Shown: positions 1 to 8,805, counted from the stretch's first letter. The stretch: 64,000 bases of DNA from JADJPO01 sp963724535 (GCA_963724535.1 CAVRVD010000013.1:468409-532408); one strand, 5' to 3'. Notes: generated from the sequence alone by a model not told the origin. Numbers and translations are program-made.

Positions 1-213
1 GAACAGGGCGGCGTCCTTGACCCGGCGGTGCGCCGTGGCCAGCACCTGGGCGGCCTCGCCGGCCCGTGCGCAGACCGCGCGGACCTGGTCGCGGACCGGG
101 TCCGGGGGTGTTGCGGCCGGGTCCGCGGTGGCTCTGCCCGCGTCCGCGGCGGACGGTATGCCGCCGGCCCCGGGCCGAGTGTCGAAAGGGGTCTGGCTGT
201 GGGCCACGCTCAT
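1..213 (-). CDS. proA: Glutamate-5-semialdehyde dehydrogenase, N-terminal part (runs off the window)
   Basis: Only the first 71 codons are inside the window. ProA reduces glutamyl-5-phosphate to the semialdehyde, the second step of proline synthesis in the cytoplasm. Residues 41-71 (reading RDQVRAVCARAGEAAQVLAT and on to RRVKDAALF) match the opening helix of the ProA family. About 40 low-complexity residues precede it, a common extension in actinobacteria. The ATG at 213-211 follows GGAG closely. It lies 14 bp after the small gene that separates it from proB, so the three probably form one transcript. The call rests on a short match plus synteny. Confidence 0.75.
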   Translation of the reverse strand, partial: MSVAHSQTPFDTRPGAGGIPSAADAGRATADPAATPPDPVRDQVRAVCARAGEAAQVLATAHRRVKDAALF

Positions 214-227
214 GGCTCCAGCCTAGG

Positions 228-683
228 TCACCCGTCCCCGTCCTCCAGCGGACGGATCTCGCCCAGCTCACCGACCTGGGCGCGGGCCGGCTCCGCCCAA
301 CGGCGCCGGGCGGTGTCCCGGTCGACAACCTCCAGACCGACCACCCGCCAGGCAGGCAGCCGGGCCGAGGACCGGTGCGCCTCCCACAGCTGAAGCGCCG
401 ACTCCACCGCGCCCTCGATGTCGACAGACTCGTCCCAGTAGCGCACCTCGGCGCGCGAGCTGGCGTAGGCGGCCGAGACCAGGAACGGCTCGGCCTCGCT
501 GAGCCGTTCGAGCCCAGCCCGGACCTCCTCGGGTGACATCCGTGCGCCACTGACGGTGACGGTGACGAACCACAGCGCCGGCTCCTCGCGGTGCGCTGCG
601 CGACGCTGGCGGCGTGACGGGTTCAGCGGGATGCCCCGCAACGGTGTCAGCGTTGCGAGCGGCTGGTCCTCACCCGTCGTCAC
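228..683 (-). CDS. Uncharacterised protein encoded between proB and proA (151 aa)
   Basis: I do not recognise a named domain. The protein is soluble, with no signal peptide or membrane segment. Its N-terminal 35 residues are Arg/Pro-rich. A central block (WFVTVTVSGARMSPEEVRAG) alternates strands and helices, with a second similar stretch around WRVVGLEVVDRDTARRRW, so it may be an alpha/beta sandwich. It lies 14 bp upstream of proA and about 110 bp after proB on the same strand, so it is likely co-transcribed with proline genes. A role in that pathway is only inferred from position. Codon use matches its neighbours. Confidence 0.7.
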   Translation of the reverse strand: MTTGEDQPLATLTPLRGIPLNPSRRQRRAAHREEPALWFVTVTVSGARMSPEEVRAGLERLSEAEPFLVSAAYASSRAEVRYWDESVDIEGAVESALQLWEAHRSSARLPAWRVVGLEVVDRDTARRRWAEPARAQVGELGEIRPLEDGDG

Positions 684-794
684 GTAGTCCAGTCCATCAG
701 GTATCGGCGCGGTCCGTCACCTATTCGCCCAGGCGCGGCGCGGCGGGCACACACACTGTGCTCACCCCATCCGCACTGAGCAGCGGCGAGGCGG

Positions 795-1964
795 TCATCG
801 TCGCGCACCGTCGCGAAGCAGCACCAGGTCGTCGCGGTGGACGACTTCCCGCTCGTAGCCGGACCCGAGCTCGCGGGCCAGCTCCCGGGTCGAGCGACCC
901 AGCAACGGGGGTAGCTCGGCGGCGTCGAAGTTGACCAGGCCCCGGGCGAGCACCGCGCCGCGGGCGTCGGTGAGGTCCACCGGCTCGCCCGCCGAGAACG
1001 TGCCCTCCACCCGGACCACGCCGGCCGGCAGCAGCGACATCCGCCGGTCCACGACCGCGGCCACCGCGCCGTCGTCCAGGACCAGACGGCCCGTCGAGCG
1101 GGCGGCGTGGGCCAGCCAGAGCAGCCGGCGGTTGGTCCGCCGAGTGCCGGCCTCGAACCAGGTGCCGACGTCCTCACCGGCCAGTCCTGGACCGGCCAGG
1201 TCGGCCCGGGTGAGCAACACCGGGATCCCGGCCGAGGTGGCGATCTGCGCGGCGTCGATCTTGGTCACCATGCCGCCCAGACCCACCCCGGCCACGCCGG
1301 TGCGGCCGATGGCGACCCCCTCCAGGTCGGCGGGGTCGCGCACCAGCGGCACCCGGCGCACCCCCGGGCGGGTCGGCGGGCCGTCGTAGAGGGCGTCGAC
1401 GTCGGACAGCAGGACCAGGACGTCGGCATGCACGACGTGGGCGACCAGCGCCGCCAGCCGGTCGTTGTCGCCGAACCTGATCTCGTGGGTGGCCACGGTG
1501 TCGTTCTCGTTGACCACCGGGACGACGCCCATCGCCAGCAGCTTCTCCAGGGTGCGGCGGGCGTTGGCGTAGTGGCTGCGCCGGACGACGTCGTCCGCAG
1601 TCAGCAGCACCTGGCCGACCCGCAGGCCCCGGGCGCTGAAGGCCTCGGTGTAGCGAGCCGCCAGCAGCACCTGCCCGACGCTGGCCGCCGCCTGCTGGGT
1701 AGCCAGGTCCCGTGGACGGCGAGCCAGGCCGAGCGGGGCCAGCCCGGCCGCGATCGCTCCCGAGGAGACCAGCACGACCTCGGAGCCCGTCACCCGGCGA
1801 CGGGCCAGGACGTCGACGAGCACGTCCAGCCGGGCGGGGTCCAGACCGCCGTCCCGGGTGGTCAGCGAAGACGAGCCCACCTTGACCACCACCCGATGGG
1901 CGTCCCGGACGACGTGCCGCGCCGACGCGCCGGCCGTCGCCGCCCCGCCGGCCAGGCCGGTCAT
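795..1964 (-). CDS. proB: Glutamate 5-kinase
   Basis: Phosphorylates glutamate at the gamma carboxylate, the first and feedback-controlled step of proline synthesis. The amino-acid kinase domain begins with VVVKVGSSSL near residue 25 and carries the NENDTVATHEIRFGDNDRL nucleotide/glutamate-binding block near residues 165-185. A C-terminal PUA domain (about 295-385) is present, as in long-form ProB. I place the start at the ATG at 1964, which overlaps the obg stop as ATGA. The open frame extends 26 codons further upstream, but that extension lies inside obg. The resulting 389 aa fits the family. Translational coupling to obg is likely. Confidence 0.95.
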   Translation of the reverse strand: MTGLAGGAATAGASARHVVRDAHRVVVKVGSSSLTTRDGGLDPARLDVLVDVLARRRVTGSEVVLVSSGAIAAGLAPLGLARRPRDLATQQAAASVGQVLLAARYTEAFSARGLRVGQVLLTADDVVRRSHYANARRTLEKLLAMGVVPVVNENDTVATHEIRFGDNDRLAALVAHVVHADVLVLLSDVDALYDGPPTRPGVRRVPLVRDPADLEGVAIGRTGVAGVGLGGMVTKIDAAQIATSAGIPVLLTRADLAGPGLAGEDVGTWFEAGTRRTNRRLLWLAHAARSTGRLVLDDGAVAAVVDRRMSLLPAGVVRVEGTFSAGEPVDLTDARGAVLARGLVNFDAAELPPLLGRSTRELARELGSGYEREVVHRDDLVLLRDGARR

Positions 1965-3523
1965 CGCTGGTCCTGTACGCCGGACGGATCGCCGTCCGGT
2001 CGATGCGCGGGGTCGGACCGGTCCGCGGCGGGATCGGTCCACACTCCGGCCTCACGTTCGGTGGCCAGCTCGGCCCGGGCGGCGCTGCGCGCCCGGCGCC
2101 GCGCGGTGTAGGTCTGGCGACGCTCCTCCCGGGTGGCCCGTGCGCCGCCGTCCAGCCGCGCGTCTGCGCCACGGGGGCCGGCCATGACGCCCGGTCCGGA
2201 GATCACGGTCGGCTCCCAGTCGAAGACGACCGCGTCCTCCCCGCCGATGACCACCTCGCTGCCGGCCACCGCCCCGGCCTCGAGCAGCGCGTCCTCGACC
2301 CCGAGCCGACTCAGCCGGTCGGCGAGGTAGCCGACAGCCTCGTCGTTGCTGAAGTCGGTCTGCCGGACCCACCGTTCCGGCTTGTCGCCGCGGACCCGGA
2401 AGCGGGGTCCGTCGGCCGTCGGCTCCGGGGTGACGGTGAAACCGACCTCGTCGACCGGACGCGGGCGCAGCACGGTCCGTGTCGGGATCGTTGGCGGCGC
2501 CGCGTCCCGGGACGCCTGGACCCGGCGGGCCATGGCGAAGGTCAGCTCGCGCAGGCCTTCGCGGCTGACCGCGGAGACCAGAAGCACCTCGCGGCCGCGG
2601 GCGAGGAGGTCGGGCAGTACCAGCTCAGCCAGCTCCTGGGCCTCCGGCACGTCGATCTTGTTCAGCACCACCAGTGCTGGACGCTCCGGCAGCGGCACCG
2701 TACCCGGCTCGACCGGGTAGGCGGCCAGCTCGGCCTCGATCACCTCGAGGTCGCTGAGCGGGTCCCGGCCCGCTTCGAGGGTGGCGCAGTCCAGCACGTG
2801 CACGAGCAGCGCACACCGTTCGACGTGTCGGAGGAACTCCAGCCCGAGCCCGCGCCCGGTGCTGGCCCCCTCGATCAGCCCCGGCACGTCCGCGACGGTG
2901 AACCGCACCCCGTCGGCGTCGACGACGCCCAGGTTGGGCACCAGGGTGGTGAACGGGTAGTCGGCGATCTTCGGGCGGGCTGCGGACAGCGCCGCCACAA
3001 GGCTGGACTTGCCCGCACTCGGGAAGCCGACCAGGCCGACGTCCGCGACGGTCTTCAGCTCGAGCACCAGGTCCCGGCACACTCCCGGCTCGCCGAGCAG
3101 GGCGAACCCGGGCGCCTTGCGACGCGGCGAGGCCAGCGCGGCGTTGCCCAGTCCGCCGCGGCCCCCGGCGGCGGCCACGAACCGGGTGCCGGCGCCGAGC
3201 AGATCGGCCAGCATCTGCCCGTCCGGTGTCTTCACCACGGTGCCGTCCGGGACCGACAGCTCCAGGAGCGCCGCCGAGGCCCCGTTCCGGTTGCCACCCT
3301 GTCCCGGCCGGCCCGAGCCGGCCCGCTGGTGCGGCGCGTGGTGGTAGTCGAGCAGGGTGGTGGTCTGGGGATCGACGACCAGGACGACATCCGCGCCGTT
3401 GCCGCCGTTGCCGCCGTCCGGTCCGCCGAGCGGTTTGAACTTCTCCCGGTGGACCGAGGCGCAGCCGTCGCCGCCGTCGCCGGCGGCCACGTGCAGGACC
3501 ACCCGGTCCACGAACGTCGTCAT
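1961..3523 (-). CDS. obg: Obg family GTPase, involved in ribosome assembly
   Basis: A conserved P-loop GTPase associated with 50S maturation and stress or cell-cycle control. The glycine-rich Obg fold (residues 1-158, with GDGGDG and GGPDGGNGGNG repeats) is followed by the G domain: G1 GFPSAGKSS at 166-174, G3 DVPG at 212-215 and an NKID motif near 290. An OCT domain lies at about 350-430. A charged C-terminal tail of about 85 residues makes the protein 520 aa, the long actinobacterial form. It follows rplU and rpmA in the standard order, after a 90-bp gap holding two hairpins, and overlaps proB by 4 bp. Confidence 0.97.
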   Translation of the reverse strand: MTTFVDRVVLHVAAGDGGDGCASVHREKFKPLGGPDGGNGGNGADVVLVVDPQTTTLLDYHHAPHQRAGSGRPGQGGNRNGASAALLELSVPDGTVVKTPDGQMLADLLGAGTRFVAAAGGRGGLGNAALASPRRKAPGFALLGEPGVCRDLVLELKTVADVGLVGFPSAGKSSLVAALSAARPKIADYPFTTLVPNLGVVDADGVRFTVADVPGLIEGASTGRGLGLEFLRHVERCALLVHVLDCATLEAGRDPLSDLEVIEAELAAYPVEPGTVPLPERPALVVLNKIDVPEAQELAELVLPDLLARGREVLLVSAVSREGLRELTFAMARRVQASRDAAPPTIPTRTVLRPRPVDEVGFTVTPEPTADGPRFRVRGDKPERWVRQTDFSNDEAVGYLADRLSRLGVEDALLEAGAVAGSEVVIGGEDAVVFDWEPTVISGPGVMAGPRGADARLDGGARATREERRQTYTARRRARSAARAELATEREAGVWTDPAADRSDPAHRPDGDPSGVQDQR

Positions 3524-3543
3524 ACAGGTCTCCGAACAGGGCT

Positions 3544-3596
3544 GAAGGGCGTCACCGGCGGACCGGCACGCCCTTCACGGGTGGGGCCGAGGCCCC
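3544..3596 (-). terminator. Two consecutive hairpins between rpmA and obg
   Basis: A perfect 9-bp stem (3544-3552 with 3568-3576, GAAGGGCGT/ACGCCCTTC) is followed by a GGGGCC-GA-GGCCCC hairpin at 3583-3596. Neither has a T tract, so this may be a partial terminator or processing site that lowers obg transcription relative to the ribosomal protein genes. The function is inferred. Confidence 0.4.
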
Positions 3597-3613
3597 GTGG
3601 TCGGCGGACCGGT

Positions 3614-3868
3614 CTACCCGACCGGGACCACGTTGACGACGCGGCGGCCGCGCTTGATGCCGAACTGGACGGCGCCCTCAGCGGTGGCGAACAGCGTGTC
3701 GTCGCTGCCCCGACCGACGTTGTCGCCGGGGTGGAAGTGGGTGCCGCGCTGGCGCACGAGGATCTCGCCGGAGGAGACGACCTGCCCCCCGAACCGCTTG
3801 ACGCCCAGGCGCTGCGCGTTCGAGTCGCGTCCGTTGCGCGAGGAGCTGGCGCCCTTCTTGTGTGCCAT
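3614..3868 (-). CDS. rpmA: 50S ribosomal protein L27
   Basis: An 84-residue L27, a component of the large subunit near the peptidyl transferase centre. The start MAHKKGASSSRNGRDSNAQR and the central RQRGTHFHPGDNVGRG are diagnostic. There is no cleavable N-terminal extension of the Firmicutes type. It lies 73 bp downstream of rplU, in the conserved rplU-rpmA-obg order. Confidence 0.98.
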   Translation of the reverse strand: MAHKKGASSSRNGRDSNAQRLGVKRFGGQVVSSGEILVRQRGTHFHPGDNVGRGSDDTLFATAEGAVQFGIKRGRRVVNVVPVG

Positions 3869-3941
3869 GACAAGGTTCCTGTCCTGCTGCTGGTCGGTGG
3901 ATGCTGGCCGTGAGGTCCGGTTCCGGCGCTGCCCGGGCGGC

Positions 3942-4247
3942 TCAGGAGATGCCGGTGACCTTGATCCGGGTGAGCTGGCTGCGGTAGCCCTGGCGACGCC
4001 GGTAGCCGGTCTTGTTCTTGAACTTCATGATCGTGATCTTGGGGCCCTTGGTCGCCTCGACGATCTCGGCGGTCACCGTGACCTTGGCGAGCTTGGCGGC
4101 GTCGCTGGTGACCGAGGAGCCGTCGACGAGGAGAACCGGGGTCAGCTCGACGGTAGAGCCCGGCTCGCCGGCCACCCGGTCCACGGTGAGGACGTCACCG
4201 ACGGCCACCTTCTCCTGCCGACCACCGGCGCGGACGATCGCGTACAC
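3942..4247 (-). CDS. rplU: 50S ribosomal protein L21
   Basis: L21 binds 23S rRNA in the large subunit. The signature YAIVRAGGRQEKVAVGD opens the protein and KFKNKTGYRRRQGYRSQLT closes it. I choose the GTG at 4247, giving 101 aa starting (M)YAIVRAGG, because the family starts exactly there. The open frame runs 33 codons further upstream without homology. A weak GAGAG lies about 12 bp ahead. It is the first gene of rplU-rpmA-obg, with a promoter-like sequence about 120 bp upstream. Confidence 0.96.
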   Translation of the reverse strand: MYAIVRAGGRQEKVAVGDVLTVDRVAGEPGSTVELTPVLLVDGSSVTSDAAKLAKVTVTAEIVEATKGPKITIMKFKNKTGYRRRQGYRSQLTRIKVTGIS

Positions 4248-4365
4248 CTCGGACTCACTCTCTGCTGACCTGGGCGGGAAAGCTCGGCGGTCCGGCCCTG
4301 CGGCCGCGGACCTGGGCGACCCGGTGTCGGACATGCGTGCCCGCACGCCTCCGGACGCACTGGTC

Positions 4366-4395
4366 AGGGTACGGACCGGCGTATGGCCGGGTCAA
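4366..4395 (-). promoter_or_regulatory. Candidate sigma-70-type promoter for rplU-rpmA-obg
   Basis: On the minus strand, TTGACC (4395-4390) and TACCCT (4371-4366) are separated by 18 bp. Both hexamers are close to actinobacterial housekeeping consensus. Transcription would begin near 4359, leaving a leader of about 110 nt before the rplU GTG. Prediction from sequence only. Confidence 0.55.
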
Positions 4396-4479
4396 ACCGG
4401 CGCTCGGCCACAGGTCGGGCCAGCACAGCGAGACCGTGACCACCGCGGTGACGACCACACCTGGGCGACGTGCGTGACC

Positions 4480-5766
4480 TCAACCACCGAGCAGCAGCAG
4501 GGAGATCCGCGGGATGTAGGTGACCAGCGCGAGGGCGGTGAGCAGGATCGCGGCGGTCGGCACCGCAGCCTTGGCGACCTGGACGACGGAGAGCCCGGAC
4601 AACCCACTGGCCACGAACAGGTTCAGGCCGAACGGCGGCGTGACCATGCCGATCTCCAGATTCATGATCATGATAACGCCGAGGTGGATCGGGTCGACCC
4701 CCAGCCCAAGACCGATGGGCAGCAGGATGGGCGCGATGATCAGGATGGCGCTCGAGGTCTCCATGAACGCACCGACCAGCAGCAACAACAGGTTGATCAT
4801 CAGCAGGAACTGCCAGGGGGCCAGGTCCATCGCCAGCAGCGAGTCGGTGATCTCCGCCGGGATCCGCTCGGAGGTCAGCACGAAGGTGAACAGGATTCCG
4901 TTGGCGATGATGAACATGATCATTGCCGAGGTCTTGGCCGAGCCCACGATGAGCGGCCAGATGTCCTTCGGGCCGATCTCTCGGTAGACGAACAGCGCGA
5001 CCAGGGAGGCGTAGGCGACAGCGACCGCAGCAGCCTCGGTCGGGGTGAAGTACCCGGAGTAGATGCCGCCCAGCACGATCACGGGCAACATCAGCGACAG
5101 CACCGCGTCCCGGATCGCCCGGACCTTCTCCGACCGGGTCATCACCACGGCGTGCTCACCGGTGCCGTAGCCACGCATCCGCGAGATCGTGTAGACGCCG
5201 ATGAGCAGCATCAGACCTGCCATCAGGCCCGGCACCACGCCGGCGATGAACAGGTCGCCGATGGACTGCTCGGTGGCGATGCCGTACACGATCAGCGGGA
5301 TGGACGGCGGGATCAGGATGCCGAGAGAGCCCGAGGAGGCGATCAGCCCGGTGGAGAACCGGCGGTCGTAGCCACTGGCGATCATGCCGGGAATCAGCAG
5401 GGTGCCGACCGCGACGACCGTGGCCGGGCTCGATCCGGAGACGGCGGCGAAGAACATGCAGGCCATCACGGCGGTCATCGCCAGACCACCTCGGAACTGG
5501 CCGACGACGGCGTTGCTGGCCTGGACCAGGCGGTTGCTGATCCCTCCCCGACTCATGATGTTGGCGCCCAGCACGAAGAAGGGGATCGCCATCAGCGGGA
5601 AGGTGTTCAGGGCATTGAAGAGGCGCTCGGGTACCTGGGTCAGCGGGATTGTCGTGAAGTAGAAGAAGTAGATGAAGGCCGTGGCACCCATCGCGATCGC
5701 GATCGGCGCCGAGGACAGCAGCAGGACGAACAGGACGACGACGAGGGTGATCGTGGCTTCGGTCAT
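4480..5766 (-). CDS. dctM: TRAP transporter large permease (DctM family)
   Basis: The large membrane subunit of a tripartite ATP-independent periplasmic transporter, which drives sodium- or proton-coupled uptake of organic acids delivered by a binding protein. It is 428 aa, the family length, with about 12 hydrophobic segments. It carries the DctM signatures PFFVLGANIMSRGG, SSPATVVAVGTLLIPGM and LVVDPIHLG-like blocks, and ends in MVTPPFGLNLFVASGL. Its ATG overlaps the dctQ stop as ATGA, so the permease subunits are translationally coupled. It is the last gene of the cassette, before a 230-bp gap to rplU. Confidence 0.95.
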   Translation of the reverse strand: MTEATITLVVVLFVLLLSSAPIAIAMGATAFIYFFYFTTIPLTQVPERLFNALNTFPLMAIPFFVLGANIMSRGGISNRLVQASNAVVGQFRGGLAMTAVMACMFFAAVSGSSPATVVAVGTLLIPGMIASGYDRRFSTGLIASSGSLGILIPPSIPLIVYGIATEQSIGDLFIAGVVPGLMAGLMLLIGVYTISRMRGYGTGEHAVVMTRSEKVRAIRDAVLSLMLPVIVLGGIYSGYFTPTEAAAVAVAYASLVALFVYREIGPKDIWPLIVGSAKTSAMIMFIIANGILFTFVLTSERIPAEITDSLLAMDLAPWQFLLMINLLLLLVGAFMETSSAILIIAPILLPIGLGLGVDPIHLGVIMIMNLEIGMVTPPFGLNLFVASGLSGLSVVQVAKAAVPTAAILLTALALVTYIPRISLLLLGG

Positions 5767-6425
5767 CGGGACTCATCCCCTCGCTCGTCGGACGGCCGAT
5801 CGTCGGTCGCCCCGCGGTCGGTGTCATCGGCTTGCCGCTCGGGGGCCTCAGCGAGCTCCTGCTGGGTCTGACGGCGGACGGCGAGCATCTGCTCGACGTC
5901 GATGCCCGCGGCCTCTGCCTCGGCGATGGCGACGTCCTCGGCGCTCAACCCGACAGGGGCCGAGCGCCAGGTCTGCCAGAGCATCTGCACGGCCCGCAGG
6001 AACATCAGGGTGAACGCGATGGGCACGCACAGTTCGACCACCCACAGGGGGAGCTTGAGGGCCGGCGTGACCGTGTTGACCGAGAACGGTTCGAAGATGA
6101 GCAGCCAGGCGAAGAAGCCGAGGACGGCGAAGTAGAGCACCGTCACCAGCCCCGCGATCAGGGCCATCACCTTCTTGCCCTTCCTGCCCAGGACCGCGGG
6201 CAGGATGTCGACGTTGACGTGCTCGTTCTCACGCAGAGTGATGATCGCTCCGAAGAAGGTCGAGGCGATGATCGAGTAGATGATCACCTCTTCGGACCAG
6301 AAGAACAGGACGTTGAACGCGCTTCGCATGATGACCGCTCCGACGGCGACCACGGTCGCCGTGGCAAGTGCCAGCCCGGCGATCAGGTTCTCGACGGTGG
6401 TCAGGGTGCGGTTGAGGCTGCCCAT
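5763..6425 (-). CDS. dctQ: TRAP transporter small permease (DctQ family)
   Basis: The small membrane subunit that pairs with DctM. Four hydrophobic segments cover roughly residues 10-160 (LIAGLALATATVVAVGAVIM is the first; IIASTFFGAIITLRENEHVN marks the conserved second region). The last 60 residues form an acidic cytoplasmic tail longer than usual. I choose the ATG at 6425 because AGGAGG lies 6 bp upstream. The frame extends 6 codons further, through that ribosome site. It overlaps dctM by 4 bp. Confidence 0.93.
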   Translation of the reverse strand: MGSLNRTLTTVENLIAGLALATATVVAVGAVIMRSAFNVLFFWSEEVIIYSIIASTFFGAIITLRENEHVNVDILPAVLGRKGKKVMALIAGLVTVLYFAVLGFFAWLLIFEPFSVNTVTPALKLPLWVVELCVPIAFTLMFLRAVQMLWQTWRSAPVGLSAEDVAIAEAEAAGIDVEQMLAVRRQTQQELAEAPERQADDTDRGATDDRPSDERGDESR

Positions 6426-6567
6426 GAGGACCTCCTGGACCACGGGCCCACCGGGGCCCGTGCACGGGTATGGATGACGCGGGAGCCGGGACGAGGAGGA
6501 GGTGTTCGCCTGCCCGGCACCCCGCGGGCGCCGGGCAGGCGAGCACCTGCCAGCTCTCAGTGGCGAG

Positions 6568-7617
6568 TCAGTTCTGAGCGGCGAGCAGCTCGTCGATGAT
6601 CTCCGGGCCGATCAGGTCCTTGTAGGCGTTCCAGACACTGGGCACGACGGCGTCCTTGAACGCCTGGCGCTCGGCGTCGGTGGGCACGTAGATCTCGGTC
6701 GTGCCGGCCTCCTCGATCACCTTCTTGGACTCCAGGTTGATATCCGTGGCGACCTCACGGTTGTACTCACTGGCCTCAGCGGCCGATTCGTCGATCGCCG
6801 TCTTCAGGTCGTCGGGCAACGAGTCGTAGAACGTCGAGTTGATCACCAGGATGTAGCCGAGATAGCCGTGAGCCGACTCGGTGATGTGCTTCTGCACCGT
6901 GTTCATCTTCTGGCTCTCCATGTTGCTGTACGTGTTCTCCTGCCCGTCGATCAGACCCTGCTGCAGGGCGTTGTAGACCTCGGCGAACGCCATCGGCGTC
7001 GGCTGCCCACCCCAGGCCTCGATCATCGACTTGAGAACGTCAGAGGGCTGGATCCGGAACCGCTTGCCCTTCAGGTCCGCCGGGGTCTTCATCACGTCGT
7101 TCGAGGACAGGTGCTTCATACCGCTGTCCCACAGGCCCAGCACCTTCATGTCCTTCTCGGCCAGCTTCTCGTTGGCGAAGATCGCCTTGCCGACGGCGGT
7201 GTCCGGAGCCGCCACTGTGGGGATGTCCTCGGGGGTGTCGAACAGGAAGGGCAGGTCCAGCACCTGGAGCTTGGGAGCGACCGTGGTGAACTTGGCACTG
7301 GACGGCGCGAGCATCTGGACGCTGTTGGACTGCAGGGCCTGGAACTCGTCCTTGTCGCCGTACAGCTCGGAGTTCGCGAACACCTGGACGGTGATCCTCC
7401 CGTCCGACTTGGACTCGACCAGCTCCTTGAACTTCTCTGCGGCCTGCCCCTTAGGGGTGGTGGCGGCGACGACGTGGGAGAACTTCAACGTGAAGGTCTC
7501 ACCGCCGTCTGCTCCCGCGTCGGTGGTCGTTCCACCGCCGCGCGCCCCACAGCCCGACATCACCAGCGCGGCCACCGCGGCCGTGGCGACGAATGCTGTT
7601 CTGACAACACCTTTCAT
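6568..7617 (-). CDS. dctP: TRAP transporter substrate-binding lipoprotein (DctP family)
   Basis: An extracytoplasmic receptor that captures a dicarboxylate-like ligand and passes it to DctQM. After an N-terminal signal segment a lipobox-like MSGC predicts lipid anchoring, as expected in a Gram-positive. The DctP fold is clear: KFSHVVAATTPKGQAA, then ELYGDKDEFQALQSNSVQML, DLPFLFDT, and KGKRFRIQPSDVLKSM with the ligand-binding arginine. The ATG at 7617 is preferred because AGGGAG lies about 10 bp upstream and it opens directly into the signal peptide. A GTG at 7668 overlapping the previous stop is the alternative. About 140 bp separate it from dctQ. Confidence 0.93.
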   Translation of the reverse strand: MKGVVRTAFVATAAVAALVMSGCGARGGGTTTDAGADGGETFTLKFSHVVAATTPKGQAAEKFKELVESKSDGRITVQVFANSELYGDKDEFQALQSNSVQMLAPSSAKFTTVAPKLQVLDLPFLFDTPEDIPTVAAPDTAVGKAIFANEKLAEKDMKVLGLWDSGMKHLSSNDVMKTPADLKGKRFRIQPSDVLKSMIEAWGGQPTPMAFAEVYNALQQGLIDGQENTYSNMESQKMNTVQKHITESAHGYLGYILVINSTFYDSLPDDLKTAIDESAAEASEYNREVATDINLESKKVIEEAGTTEIYVPTDAERQAFKDAVVPSVWNAYKDLIGPEIIDELLAAQN

Positions 7618-7664
7618 GATGATCGATCTCCCTCTTGGTCGGCGGTTTCTCGCTCGCTGTCTTG

Positions 7665-8717
7665 TCACTGCGTCGTCCCGGCCAGCAGGCTGCGGACGAG
7701 CTGGGGTCCAATCACCTCCGCGTACTCCTCCCAGACCGATGGCACGACAGCCTGTTTGAAGGCTCGACGCTGTTCCTCGGTGAGCCGGGTGACCTGGGCG
7801 TTGGCGTCGGACTCGATGGCTTTGCGGGCCTCGTCGTTCAGCGCCGCCGCTATCCGACGGTTGAAGGCGGTGGCCTCGGCGGCCGCCTCGTGGACGTCCT
7901 GCTGCAGGTCGGCCGGCAACGAGGCCAGGAAGGGCGCGTTGATCACCAGTACGTAGCCGAGGTAGCCGTGGTCGGACTGCACGATGTACGGCTGCACGTC
8001 GTCCAGGCTCTGGCTCTCGATGTTCGACCAGGTGTTCTCCTCGCCGTCCACCTCACCGCGCTCCAGCGCCGAGTACAGGTCCCGGAACGCCACGGCCGTG
8101 GTGTCGGCGCCCCAGGCGTCGAACTGGCTGCGCAGCACGTCGGAGGGCTGGATCCGGAAGGTCATGCCGGCCAGGCTGTCCGGCTCGGTGATCGGACGGT
8201 TACCGGTGAGCTGTTTGAACCCGTTGTCCCACAGTCCGAGAACCTTGATGTTGCGCGAGGTGAGGTTCGCGTTCGCGAAGATGGCGCGACCGGCCCGCGA
8301 CGACGGGTCCAGGACCGAACCGACGTCGGCCTCGGTGTCGAACAGGAACGGCAGGTCGAGCACCTGCAGCTCCGGGGCGATCTTGGTGAATTTGGAGCTG
8401 GACGGCGCGAGCATCTGCACGGAGCCGGACTGGATTGCCAGCATCTCGTCCTCGTCGCCGTATAGCCCCGAGTCGGGGAAGACCTCGACCTGGATCCGGC
8501 CTTCGGTACGGTCCTCGAGCAGTCGCTCGAACTCCAGGGCCGCCCGCCCCTTCGGAGTGTTCTCGGAGGTGACGTGGGAGAAGCGCAGCTCGTACCTGGC
8601 CTCGCCCGAGGACTGCGCGCTGTCCTCGCCGGCGCAGCCGGCCGCCGCAGGGGCGAGCAGGGCACCAATGAGCACCGCCCGCGCGAGGCGGTCGGAGACG
8701 ACGCTGCGCTGGCGCAT
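7665..8717 (-). CDS. Second TRAP substrate-binding lipoprotein, tandem paralogue of DctP
   Basis: 350 aa, colinear with the next gene: RFSHVTSENTPKGRAAL, GLYGDEDEMLAIQSGSVQML, DLPFLFDTEADV and MTFRIQPSDVLRSQFDAWGA all align. Signal peptide plus lipobox AAGC near residue 28. GGGGAGG precedes the ATG by 5 bp. It is the first gene of the cassette. Two receptors sharing one DctQM pair could widen the substrate range, or one could serve as a sensor partner for the adjacent kinase. Neither is shown. Ligand-contact regions differ (DAWGADTTAVAFRDLY against EAWGGQPTPMAFAEVY), so the ligands may differ. Confidence 0.92.
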   Translation of the reverse strand: MRQRSVVSDRLARAVLIGALLAPAAAGCAGEDSAQSSGEARYELRFSHVTSENTPKGRAALEFERLLEDRTEGRIQVEVFPDSGLYGDEDEMLAIQSGSVQMLAPSSSKFTKIAPELQVLDLPFLFDTEADVGSVLDPSSRAGRAIFANANLTSRNIKVLGLWDNGFKQLTGNRPITEPDSLAGMTFRIQPSDVLRSQFDAWGADTTAVAFRDLYSALERGEVDGEENTWSNIESQSLDDVQPYIVQSDHGYLGYVLVINAPFLASLPADLQQDVHEAAAEATAFNRRIAAALNDEARKAIESDANAQVTRLTEEQRRAFKQAVVPSVWEEYAEVIGPQLVRSLLAGTTQ

Positions 8718-8805
8718 CGGGCCTCCCCGTCGAGTGCCGTCCTTGCTCGTCCTGCCCTTCGGTTGTACCGATGCGCCGCAAGGGAAGTCACCGTTGCGGG
8801 CGTTC

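Noticed and set aside
1107..3913. Very long plus-strand open frames antisense to proB, obg and rpmA
   Set aside because: They are the high-GC shadow of conserved minus-strand genes, with no domains or ribosome sites.
4012..5871. 619-residue plus-strand frame antisense to dctM and dctQ
   Set aside because: Gln/Asp/His-rich shadow composition opposite clear TRAP permease genes.
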